From DASUPK01 sp033856335 (GTDB taxonomy: Bacteria > Actinomycetota > Thermoleophilia > Solirubrobacterales > 70-9), in assembly GCA_033856335.1 (NCBI GenBank), contig JAWVFG010000181.1, positions 1 through 34,337 on the forward strand: DNA of 34,337 bases, read 5' to 3'. Below the pieces are notes generated by a model, which did not search any database, was not told the origin of the DNA, and saw only the letters and a list, made by a program, of their open reading frames with translations. Positions 8,839 through 15,446 of this stretch are shown piece after piece. A program made the translations under genes and the position numbers. Numbering within the stretch: the first letter of the stretch is position 1; each line of letters begins with the position of its first letter.

Positions 8839-9707
8839 TCGACTTCTGCGGAATCGAGCTGCGCCACGCCGTGATCAACGGCTCGGGCACCTTCGACGCG
8901 ATCGCCGCCCGCCGGGCCTTCGGCGACGAGCTCCTGCGCGAGTTCCCGTTCTCCGCGTTCGTCTCCAAGACGATCACCCCGGAGCCGCGCGCCGGCAACC
9001 CCCCGCCCCGGCTCTGGGAGACGCCGTCCGGGTTGATCAACTCGATCGGCCTGCCGAACAAGGGGCTCGACGGATTCCTCGATCACGACCTCCCGCAGCT
9101 CACCGAGCTGCCGGTGCCGCTGATCGTCTCCGTCATGGGGACCAGCCACGAGGAGTTCGTCCGTCTGGTCGAGGGTGTGGCCGGCCGCGACGAGGTGGCG
9201 GCCATCGAGCTGAACGTCTCCTGTCCCAACGTCAAGTCCGGCCTGATCGTGGGCGAATCCCCCGAGGAGGCGCGGTCCCTGCTCGAACGGGTGCGGCCGC
9301 TGACGGGCAAGCCGCTGATTGTGAAGCTGACCCCGAACGTCGCCGACCCGATCCCGGTCGCGCTTGCCGCGGAGGCGGGCGGGGCCGATGCCGTCTCCCT
9401 GATCAACACGCTGCGGGCTACGGCGATTGACCCAGGTTCGGGCGAGCGGTGGCTCGGAGGAGGCACCGGCGGGCTCTCGGGCCCGGCGGTCAGGGCGGTC
9501 GCGCTGGCTCATGTGGGCGCCGTGTCGGCCGCCATTTCGGTGCCGCTGGTCGCGATGGGGGGCATCTCGAGCGGCCGTGATGCCGCCGAAATGGTCAGTG
9601 CCGGTGCAAGGATCGTTGCCATTGGCACGGAGAGCTTCCGCGACCCGGCCGCCGGGTCGAGGATCGCCGCCGAGTTGGGCGGGGAGGTGGCAAGGATCTC
9701 CGGTTAG
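8835..9707 (+). CDS. pyrD: Dihydroorotate dehydrogenase class 1B, catalytic subunit
   Basis: PyrD oxidises dihydroorotate to orotate using FMN and works as a complex with PyrK. The 290-residue product has the class 1 layout. The substrate/FMN region contains SKTITPEPRAGNPPPRLWE and SIGLPNKG. The catalytic base C130 lies in LNVSCPNVKSG, a cysteine being typical of class 1 (class 2 has serine). FMN-phosphate motifs GGGTGGLSG and MGGISSGRDA follow. The start is TTG overlapping the pyrK stop (TTGA). It is the last visible gene of the operon; a new promoter for mihF follows within 60 bases. Confidence 0.96.
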   Translation: MIDFCGIELRHAVINGSGTFDAIAARRAFGDELLREFPFSAFVSKTITPEPRAGNPPPRLWETPSGLINSIGLPNKGLDGFLDHDLPQLTELPVPLIVSVMGTSHEEFVRLVEGVAGRDEVAAIELNVSCPNVKSGLIVGESPEEARSLLERVRPLTGKPLIVKLTPNVADPIPVALAAEAGGADAVSLINTLRATAIDPGSGERWLGGGTGGLSGPAVRAVALAHVGAVSAAISVPLVAMGGISSGRDAAEMVSAGARIVAIGTESFRDPAAGSRIAAELGGEVARISG

Positions 9708-9740
9708 ACGGGAGTTTTTCTCAGAAACCCCGAAAACATC

Positions 9741-9769
9741 TTTCCGCTCCACGCGGCCGCGGATATACT
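9741..9769 (+). promoter_or_regulatory. Putative promoter of mihF, nearly leaderless
   Basis: A good -10 hexamer TATACT (9764-9769) lies nine bases before the mihF ATG, with a weak -35 TTTCCG (9741-9746) at 17-base spacing. The expected transcription start is within about three bases of the ATG. It probably also serves gmk. Confidence 0.6.
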
Positions 9770-9778
9770 GCCGCCCCG

Positions 9779-10111
9779 ATGCAGGCCCCTGTCCAGTCCT
9801 CCAACGCCGCCCCCGAGAGATCACTGGACCAGCGGATGGAAGCCCTGAAAAGGGCGAATGACATTCGATCCAAGCGGGCCCAGCTCAAGCGCGACCTGAA
9901 GGGCAACAAGGTCAAGATTCAGACGCTGCTGATGGATCCCCCCGAGTACGTCCAGACCGCCAAGGTCATCGACATGCTGATGGCGGTGCCCAAGTACGGG
10001 CGGGTCAAGACAAACCGGATCCTCAATCAGTGCCGCATCTCTCCGTCGAAGACGATCGGCGGCCTCTCGGAGCGCCAGCGCGCCGAACTCGTCTCACAGC
10101 TGCGCAAGTAG
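9779..10111 (+). CDS. mihF: Integration host factor, actinobacterial type (mIHF)
   Basis: mIHF is an actinobacterial nucleoid protein that bends and compacts DNA and is unrelated in sequence to the HU-like IHF of E. coli. The 110-residue product has an N-terminal helical part rich in Lys/Arg (LDQRMEALKRANDIRSKRAQ) and the conserved core LLMDPPEYVQTAKVIDMLMA, VPKYGRVKTNRILNQCRI and LSERQRAEL. This core matches the helix-two-turn-helix domain of the family. As in many actinobacteria it directly precedes gmk and rpoZ. In many actinobacteria pyrF lies just upstream; here pyrD does. Confidence 0.95.
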   Translation: MQAPVQSSNAAPERSLDQRMEALKRANDIRSKRAQLKRDLKGNKVKIQTLLMDPPEYVQTAKVIDMLMAVPKYGRVKTNRILNQCRISPSKTIGGLSERQRAELVSQLRK

Positions 10112-10164
10112 CGCGGCATTCCCGGAGCTTTCGCGGCCGTCCCGGCGGTCATGATCCATTCGCC

Positions 10165-10725
10165 GTGGGGAAGGTCTTCGTCATCACCGGGCCGTCCGGG
10201 GTCGGAAAGGGAACGCTGATCGAGCTCCTGCTCGAGCGAATCCCGGAGCTCGAGCTCTCGGTGTCGGCGACGACCCGCGAGCCCCGGCCGGGAGAGGTCG
10301 ACGGGCGCGACTACCACTTCCTGACCCCCGAGGAGTTCGAACGCCGCGTCGAGGCAGGCGACTTCCTGGAGCACGCCACCTACAGCGGCCACCGCTACGG
10401 CACCCTGCGGGAGGAGGTCGAGCGCCGGCTGGCGGAGGGCCGGTCGGTGGTCCTCGAGATCGAGGTGCAGGGCGCGCGCCAGGTCCGGGCCGCCATGCCC
10501 GACGCGGTGCAGATCTTCATTGCTCCTCCCGATCCGGCGGTCCTACGCGAGCGCCTCGAGGGGAGGGGCACCGACTCAGCCAAGGCGATCGAAGAGCGAC
10601 TTCGAACCGCGAAGGAGGAGCTCGCGGCGAGGGAGGAGTTCCCTCACGTGATCGTGAACGACGAGGTGCAGAAGTCCGCCGCCGAACTGGAGTCGCTCGT
10701 CCGGCACGAGCTATCCCTACACTGA
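10165..10725 (+). CDS. gmk: Guanylate kinase
   Basis: Gmk phosphorylates GMP to GDP with ATP. The 186-residue product has the P-loop GPSGVGKGTL, the GMP-binding stretch SATTREPRPGEVDGRDYHF, the GDFLEHATYSGHRYGT segment, EIEVQGARQV and the lid region. The start chosen is GTG at 10165, giving the usual N-terminus GKVFVITGPSG. The frame is open upstream into mihF, but the first start codon further up would overlap mihF by about 80 bases. The weak -10-like CATGAT nine bases before the GTG could start a separate transcript, but read-through from the mihF promoter is as likely. Confidence 0.95.
   Translation: MGKVFVITGPSGVGKGTLIELLLERIPELELSVSATTREPRPGEVDGRDYHFLTPEEFERRVEAGDFLEHATYSGHRYGTLREEVERRLAEGRSVVLEIEVQGARQVRAAMPDAVQIFIAPPDPAVLRERLEGRGTDSAKAIEERLRTAKEELAAREEFPHVIVNDEVQKSAAELESLVRHELSLH
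10718..10723 (+). promoter_or_regulatory. Putative leaderless -10 element of rpoZ
   Basis: TACACT lies at the end of gmk, exactly seven bases before the rpoZ ATG. Transcription would begin at or next to the A of the start codon. No clear -35 is seen. Confidence 0.5.
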
Positions 10726-10730
10726 CTCAC

Positions 10731-10967
10731 ATGTCACTGACCCAACCAAGAGTCGACAAGCTTCTCGAGCACACCGACACCCATTACGCCGCCGTCTGCG
10801 TTGCGGCGAGACGGGCCCGCCAGATCAATGCGTACTACCACTCCCTCTCCGAGGGCGCGTACGGCGAGTACACGCCGCCGATGGTCGAGGTTCCCAGCGG
10901 GAACTACCTGACCATCGCCCTTGAGGAGACGGCGGCGGGCAAGCTCAAGTACGAGTACAAGGCCTAG
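10731..10967 (+). CDS. rpoZ: RNA polymerase omega subunit
   Basis: The 78-residue product is a short omega subunit, which helps assemble and stabilise the beta' subunit of RNA polymerase. Recognisable parts are the N-terminal PRVDKLLEHTDTHYAAVCVAARRARQIN region, the proline-containing middle around YTPPMVEV, and the end LTIALEETAAGKLKYEY. It starts six bases after gmk and lies between gmk and coaBC, the normal actinobacterial order. It has its own likely leaderless -10 element. Confidence 0.93.
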   Translation: MSLTQPRVDKLLEHTDTHYAAVCVAARRARQINAYYHSLSEGAYGEYTPPMVEVPSGNYLTIALEETAAGKLKYEYKA

Positions 10968-10988
10968 CGCCGCGTCCTAGGAGGGGTG

Positions 10989-12257
10989 ATGGCCCGCATC
11001 CTGCTCGGGGTGAGTGGCGGCATAGCGGCGTACAAGTCGCTGGAGCTGGCGCGCCTCGCCACCAAGGAGGGGCACGCCGTTCGCGTTCTGATGACGCCCG
11101 CGGCGCAGCGCTTCATCGGTGCGGCCTCCTTCCAGGGGATCGTCGGCGCTCCGGTCCTGACCGATGAGTTCGAGCGGGACCCGACCCGCGGGGCCTTTCC
11201 GGGCGACCCGATCCCGGAGCACGATCCGATCGGCCACCTCGAGGTGGTCGCGAACGCGGACGCCTACCTGATCGCCCCGGCCTCGGCGAACACCATCGCG
11301 AAGCTCGCCGCAGGGATCGCTGATTCGATGGTCACGACGTCCTTCCTGGCCTGTGAGGCGCCCCGGTTGCTCGCTCCGGCGATGAACGACCGGATGTACC
11401 GCGATGCCGCGACCCAGGAGAACCTGGCGACGCTTCGCCGGCGCGGGATCATCGTGATCGAGCCGGAGGAGGGCGCACTCGCCTCCCGGGGCGAGCACGG
11501 AGTGGGCAGGCTTCCCGGGCCGCGTGCACTGCTTGATGCGATCGAGCAGGCTGCCCCCGGTCCGATCGGCCCCTGGGACGGCCTCCGGGTCCTGGTCTCC
11601 GCCGGCGGAACGCGAGAGCCGATCGATCCGGTCCGCTTCATCGGCAACCGCTCCTCAGGCCGTATGGGCCTCGCTCTGGCCGAGCGCGCTGCTCGTCGCG
11701 GCGCCGAGGTGACCCTGGTCGCCGCCAACGTGACCCTGCCGGCCCCGCCGGGGGTGAGGCGCGTGGACGTCGGGACGGCGGCCGAGCTGGCCGACGCACT
11801 GGGTCGCGAGTTCGACTCCACCGACGTGCTGGTGATGGCCGCGGCCCCGGCAGACTTCCGGCCGAAGCGGGCGGCCGGGGAGAAGATCCACCGCGAGGGC
11901 AGCGGCGGTTTCGAGCTCGACCTGGAGGCGACCGAGGACATCCTGGCCGCGTTGACCGCACGGCGGAAAGAGGGCCAGACCGTCGTGGGATTCGCGGCCG
12001 AGACCGACCCAGACGCCACGAGGGCTCGCGAGAAGCTCGAGCGCAAGGGGGCGGACGCGATCGTCTTCAACGACGTCTCCCGCCCGGAAATCGGCTTCGA
12101 GAGCTCCGAGAATGAGGTCGTGATAGTCGAGCGCTCAGGGGAGCACCCGGTGCCGCTCGGCCCCAAAGAGCAGATCGCCGATGCGATTCTCGACCGGGTC
12201 GAGGCGATCAGATCCGGATCCCCCGTTCGCCCGGCTGAGCCGCGCGACCACTCCTAG
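10989..12257 (+). CDS. coaBC: Bifunctional phosphopantothenoylcysteine decarboxylase / phosphopantothenate-cysteine ligase
   Basis: CoaBC performs two steps of coenzyme A synthesis: CoaB joins cysteine to 4'-phosphopantothenate and CoaC decarboxylates the product using FMN. The N-terminal CoaC half has GVSGGIAAYKS, the FMN-binding APASANTIAKLAAGIADSM and the PAMNDRMY motif. The CoaB half begins near residue 185 with VLVSAGGTREPIDPVRFIGN and has NRSSGRMG, AAPADFRPK, the lysine of EKIHR and NDVSRPEIGFESSENEV. The usual substrate-loop pattern ACG is ASR here (EGALASRGEHGVGRL), so the cysteine of E. coli CoaC is missing. A strong Shine-Dalgarno AGGAGG (10979-10984) precedes both GTG 10986 and ATG 10989; ATG was chosen. 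Confidence 0.95.
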   Translation: MARILLGVSGGIAAYKSLELARLATKEGHAVRVLMTPAAQRFIGAASFQGIVGAPVLTDEFERDPTRGAFPGDPIPEHDPIGHLEVVANADAYLIAPASANTIAKLAAGIADSMVTTSFLACEAPRLLAPAMNDRMYRDAATQENLATLRRRGIIVIEPEEGALASRGEHGVGRLPGPRALLDAIEQAAPGPIGPWDGLRVLVSAGGTREPIDPVRFIGNRSSGRMGLALAERAARRGAEVTLVAANVTLPAPPGVRRVDVGTAAELADALGREFDSTDVLVMAAAPADFRPKRAAGEKIHREGSGGFELDLEATEDILAALTARRKEGQTVVGFAAETDPDATRAREKLERKGADAIVFNDVSRPEIGFESSENEVVIVERSGEHPVPLGPKEQIADAILDRVEAIRSGSPVRPAEPRDHS

Positions 12258-12276
12258 CCGGCCACAAGGGCCGGCT
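12256..12276 (+). terminator. Perfect 8-bp hairpin at the coaBC stop
   Basis: AGCCGGCC (12256-12263) and GGCCGGCT (12269-12276) form a perfect 8-bp stem with loop ACAAG, starting inside the coaBC stop codon. The U-tract downstream is poor, so it may be a weak terminator or a 3'-end protecting structure. It sits between coaBC and the -10 of the TPR gene. Confidence 0.5.
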
Positions 12277-12288
12277 TGCGCGCCGTTT

Positions 12289-12294
12289 TACACT
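12289..12294 (+). promoter_or_regulatory. Putative leaderless -10 element of the TPR gene
   Basis: TACACT lies exactly seven bases before the ATG at 12302, identical in hexamer and spacing to the rpoZ element. No -35 match is evident. Confidence 0.5.
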
Positions 12295-12301
12295 TTGGTT
12301 C

Positions 12302-12688
12302 ATGGCGCAGAACCAGCAGTCACAGGGAAGCGAGTCCCTCTACACGCTCTACAGGCGAGGCATGGAGCTGCTCGAGGACGGCTCCTTCGAGGAGGCCGCG
12401 GTTCCCCTCCGGGAGGCGGCGCGGCAGGCCCCGGAGAAGAGCTCGGTGCGGGAGGCGCTCGGGCGAGCGCTGTTCCGGACGCGCCACTACGCCGAGGCTG
12501 CGGCCGAGTTCGAAGCCGTGGTCGAGACTCACCCCGTCAACGACTACGCCCACTTCTGCCTCGGCCGTGCGCTCAGCAAGACGGGGGAGACCCGGCGAGC
12601 CCGTCATCACCTGGCGCTGGCCTCGAACCTGCGGCCCGAGCGGCGCGATTACCGCATATACAGAGAGCGCCTCGCCGCGAGAGCTTGA
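12302..12688 (+). CDS. Small tetratricopeptide-repeat protein
   Basis: The 128-residue soluble protein contains about three TPR units from near residue 15 to 115. The first has YRRGMELLEDGSFEEAAVPLREAARQAP, split as helix A and helix B; the second is ALGRALFRTRHYAEAAAEFEAV; the third is CLGRALSKTGETRRARHHL. No signal peptide or membrane segment is seen. TPR domains hold partner proteins, but the partner is unknown. It has its own likely leaderless promoter after the coaBC hairpin, and dtd begins 25 bases later, so the two may be cotranscribed. No named family was recognised beyond the repeats. Confidence 0.85.
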   Translation: MAQNQQSQGSESLYTLYRRGMELLEDGSFEEAAVPLREAARQAPEKSSVREALGRALFRTRHYAEAAAEFEAVVETHPVNDYAHFCLGRALSKTGETRRARHHLALASNLRPERRDYRIYRERLAARA

Positions 12689-12713
12689 GAGCCGGCGAGC
12701 GCGAAGCGCGAAG

Positions 12714-13130
12714 TTGAGGGCGCTGGTGCAGCGCGTCAGCCAGGCGGCCGTCGACGTCGAGGGGAAGCGGGTGGCTCAGATCGGGCCGGGGATGCTCGTG
12801 CTGCTCGGCGTCTCCCGCGATGACGGCGAGGCCGAGGCCGATCGCCTGGCGGAGAAGGTGCGCGCGCTGCGCATCTTCGACGACGCCGAGGGCAGGATGA
12901 ACGAACCGCTCGGCGACCGGGAGATCCTCTGCGTCAGCCAGTTCACGCTCTACGGCGACACGAAGAAGGGAACTCGGCCCAGCTACATCGAGGCGGCCCC
13001 CGGCGATCAGGCCGAGCCGCTCTACGACCGATTCTGCGAGAGGGCGGAGGCGAAGAAGGGCGTTTTCGGTGCCTGTATGGGGGTCGCGCTCGTCAACGAC
13101 GGACCCGTAACGGTGATGTTGGAGGTCTAG
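12714..13130 (+). CDS. dtd: D-aminoacyl-tRNA deacylase
   Basis: Dtd removes D-amino acids wrongly attached to tRNA. The 138-residue product starts at TTG with the typical N-terminus RALVQRVSQAAVDV. It contains the two active-site motifs, SQFTLYGDT near residue 77 and NDGPVTV near the C-terminus (canonical NxGPVT), plus GMLVLLGVS. Later in-frame GTG codons would cut into the first strand, so TTG is preferred. The open frame runs far upstream in a non-coding phase across the TPR gene. Confidence 0.94.
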   Translation: MRALVQRVSQAAVDVEGKRVAQIGPGMLVLLGVSRDDGEAEADRLAEKVRALRIFDDAEGRMNEPLGDREILCVSQFTLYGDTKKGTRPSYIEAAPGDQAEPLYDRFCERAEAKKGVFGACMGVALVNDGPVTVMLEV

Positions 13131-13147
13131 GCCGCCAGGGCTATACT
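13119..13147 (+). promoter_or_regulatory. Putative promoter of the rimP-nusA-infB operon
   Basis: TTGGAG (13119-13124) and TATACT (13142-13147) are separated by 17 bases. This is the most complete sigma-70-type promoter in the window. The -35 lies in the last codons of dtd. The predicted start near 13154 leaves a leader of about 80 bases before rimP, unlike the leaderless promoters nearby. Confidence 0.65.
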
Positions 13148-13184
13148 CGCCTAGGAACCTTTTTTCGCACCGAACCGCGTGTTG

Positions 13185-13212
13185 AAAGGTGGGCGAGCGC
13201 CCGCCTTTTTTT
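13185..13212 (+). terminator. Terminator-like hairpin in the rimP-nusA leader (putative attenuator)
   Basis: GGTGGGC (13188-13194) pairs with GCCCGCC (13199-13205) around loop GAGC, with one G-U pair. Seven T follow (13206-13212), and the AAA before the stem can pair with the first three T. This is a canonical intrinsic terminator. It lies after the operon promoter and 21 bases before the rimP ATG, so it would stop the operon's own transcript. Confidence 0.7.
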
Positions 13213-13233
13213 GGGCCCACGAATGGACACAGG

Positions 13234-13671
13234 ATGGATGCAGAGCTCCAGCAAATAGAGAAGACGGTCGAGACGCGGCTCCACGATCAGGAGCCGGACG
13301 TCGAGCTGCTCGCGCTCGAGCGGGTCGCCGCCGAGCGCCTCCGGCTTGTGATCGACAGCCCGGATGGCGTCGACATCGCTCTCTGCGAGCGGGTCACGGG
13401 GGTGCTCCGCGATCTGCTCGAGGACTGGTCGCTGGAGGTCTTCTCGCCTGGGCCCGAGCGCCCTCTGACCAAGCCTGAGCACTTCCGTCGCTTCCTCGGC
13501 AACAGGGTTCGGGTGAAGACCAACGAGGAGATCGCAGGACGTCACAGCTTCACGGGCACCCTGACCGCCGCCGACGACGAACAGGTGAGCGTCGAGGCTC
13601 CCGACGGTGCGGTGACCATCCCATTGCAGAGTGTCCGCCGTTCAAATCTTGTTCCGGAGGAGGTCGCATGA
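13234..13671 (+). CDS. rimP: Ribosome maturation factor RimP
   Basis: RimP assists maturation of the 30S ribosomal subunit. The 145-residue product from ATG 13234 starts MDAELQQIEKTVETRL and has the family pattern: an N-terminal alpha-beta domain with LELLALERV-like strands and VIDSPDGVDIALCERVTGVLRDLLE, then VFSPGPERPLTKPEHFRRFLGNRV leading to a C-terminal SH3-like barrel. An open frame continues upstream through the terminator hairpin to GTG 13189, which is a less likely start. It overlaps nusA by ATGA, the usual rimP-nusA pairing. Confidence 0.94.
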   Translation: MDAELQQIEKTVETRLHDQEPDVELLALERVAAERLRLVIDSPDGVDIALCERVTGVLRDLLEDWSLEVFSPGPERPLTKPEHFRRFLGNRVRVKTNEEIAGRHSFTGTLTAADDEQVSVEAPDGAVTIPLQSVRRSNLVPEEVA

Positions 13672-15443
13672 CCCAGGAGATCGTCGACGCCGTCAAGATG
13701 CTCGAGCAGGAGAAGGGGATTGCGGCCGACACCCTGATGGACGCCCTCCAGGACGCCCTGCTCTCGGCATACAAGAAGACCCCGGGCGCGGCCAAGTACG
13801 CCAAGGTCGAGCTCGATCACTCGAGCGCGGACTTCCGCGTCTATGAGCTGATCGTCCCCGAGGACCTCGAGAAGAGGCTGCTCGACGAGCAGTTCGAGGA
13901 CCAGCTTCAGGCTGCCGAGGCTGCTGAGGCGGCCGGCGAGCCGGTGCCCGAGATCCAGACCACTGGCCCGAGCGTCGACCCCGAGACCGGCGAGCGCCGG
14001 GAGCCCGAGGAGGAGGAGCTCGAGCCCGAGCGCCTCGAGCCGTTCATGGACCAGATCCAGAGCCGTGACGTCACACCGGACGACTTCGGGCGAATTGCAG
14101 CCCAGACCGCCAAGCAGGTGATCCTGCAGCGGATCCGCGAGGCCGAGCGCGGCATGATGTTCGAGGAGTACAAGGACCGCGTCGGCGAGTTGGTCACCGG
14201 GATCATCCAGCAGTCCGACAACCGCTACACGCTGGTCCAGCTCCGTGAGCGAGTCGAGGCGCTGCTGCCTCGCTCCGAGCAGGTCTACAACGAGCGCTAC
14301 GACCACGGCATGCGCGTCAAGGCCGTCATCACCGACGTCTCGGCCGACACCAAGGGGCCGAGCATCGTCGTCTCCCGCCGCAACCCCGAGCTGATCAAGA
14401 AGCTCTTCGAGCTGGAGGTCCCGGAGATCGCCGACAAGCTGGTCGAGATCACGGGCGTCGCCCGCGAGCCCGGCTGGCGCTCGAAGATCGCGGTGGTCTC
14501 TCACGCTGACGGTGTCGACCCGGTCGGCGCCTGCGTCGGGCCCCGCGGTTCCAGGGTGCGCATGGTCGTCTCCGAATTGCGCGGCGAGAAGATCGACATC
14601 ATTCCCTACAACGAGGAGCCCGCCCGCTTCGTCGCCAAGGCGCTCTCCCCGGCACGGGTTCGTGAGGTGCTCGTCGACGACGAGACCAAGGAGGCGACGG
14701 TGATCGTCCCCGACGACCAGCTCTCGCTGGCCATCGGCAGGGACGGCCAGAACGCCCGCCTCGCGGCGCGGCTGACCGGCTGGAAGGTGGACATCACCTC
14801 GGAGACCGAGTTCGCCCAGCAGGAGGAGGACATCGAGTACGAGGGCGAGGAGGCCGCCGACGGCCGCTGCATGGCCGTGATGACCACCGGTCGCCGCTGC
14901 CCCAACGCCGCCCTGCAGGGCTCGCAGTTCTGCGGCCTGCCGACGCACCAGGCGCTGGCCCGGTTCAGCACGAACCAGGTCGCCGTGCTCAGCCCGCTGA
15001 GCGACGAGGAGGTCGCGACCGTCGCGAACGGCGACGCGAACGACGCCGCCGTCAAGGCGATAGTCGAGAAGGCCGAGGGCCAGTTCGACGAGAGCGCGGA
15101 GTCGGAGGAGCCCGAGCCCGACGAGGCTGAGGAGGAGGCGCCCGAGGAGACCGAGGAGGATGCGCCCGCCGAGACCGAGGAGGAGGCGCCCGCCGACGCC
15201 GAGGAGGCCCCGGCGGCCGAGGCCGAGGAGGACAAGCCGGACGAAGGCGATGAGCCGGAGGAGGAGCCCTCTGAAGAGGACGAGCCCGCCGAGGAGGAGC
15301 CCGCTGAGGAAGAGGAGCCCGAGGCCTCCGCGGATGGCGATGAGCCTGAGGCTTCCGAGGACGGAGGCGAGCCCGATGGAGCCGCCAGCACTAGTTCGGC
15401 GGCAACAACCGCCGCCGGATCTAGCGAGGAGCAGTCCGACTAG
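13668..15443 (+). CDS. nusA: Transcription factor NusA with predicted zinc motif and acidic tail
   Basis: NusA binds RNA polymerase and RNA to control pausing, termination and antitermination. The 591-residue product has the N-terminal polymerase-binding domain, an S1 domain (MRVKAVITDV, SIVVSRRNPELIKKLFELEVPEI) and two KH domains (VGACVGPRGSRVRMVVSEL, LSLAIGRDGQNARLAARLTG). There are three oddities. An E/P-rich insertion lies at about residues 64-135 in the N-terminal domain. A C401-x9-C411-x10-C422-x4-H427 motif follows KH2 and resembles small zinc-binding DUF5763-type motifs. An acidic tail rich in Glu, Pro, Ala and Asp fills about residues 470-580. A strong Shine-Dalgarno GGAGGAGG precedes the ATG, which overlaps the rimP stop. 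Confidence 0.96.
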   Translation: MTQEIVDAVKMLEQEKGIAADTLMDALQDALLSAYKKTPGAAKYAKVELDHSSADFRVYELIVPEDLEKRLLDEQFEDQLQAAEAAEAAGEPVPEIQTTGPSVDPETGERREPEEEELEPERLEPFMDQIQSRDVTPDDFGRIAAQTAKQVILQRIREAERGMMFEEYKDRVGELVTGIIQQSDNRYTLVQLRERVEALLPRSEQVYNERYDHGMRVKAVITDVSADTKGPSIVVSRRNPELIKKLFELEVPEIADKLVEITGVAREPGWRSKIAVVSHADGVDPVGACVGPRGSRVRMVVSELRGEKIDIIPYNEEPARFVAKALSPARVREVLVDDETKEATVIVPDDQLSLAIGRDGQNARLAARLTGWKVDITSETEFAQQEEDIEYEGEEAADGRCMAVMTTGRRCPNAALQGSQFCGLPTHQALARFSTNQVAVLSPLSDEEVATVANGDANDAAVKAIVEKAEGQFDESAESEEPEPDEAEEEAPEETEEDAPAETEEEAPADAEEAPAAEAEEDKPDEGDEPEEEPSEEDEPAEEEPAEEEEPEASADGDEPEASEDGGEPDGAASTSSAATTAAGSSEEQSD

Positions 15444-15446
15444 GAG

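Noticed and set aside
13189..13220. Alternative pairing in the rimP leader as a classic antiterminator
   Set aside because: The competing 3' arm (13215-13220) is made after the T-tract, so it cannot prevent termination in the usual way. Kept only as a side note.
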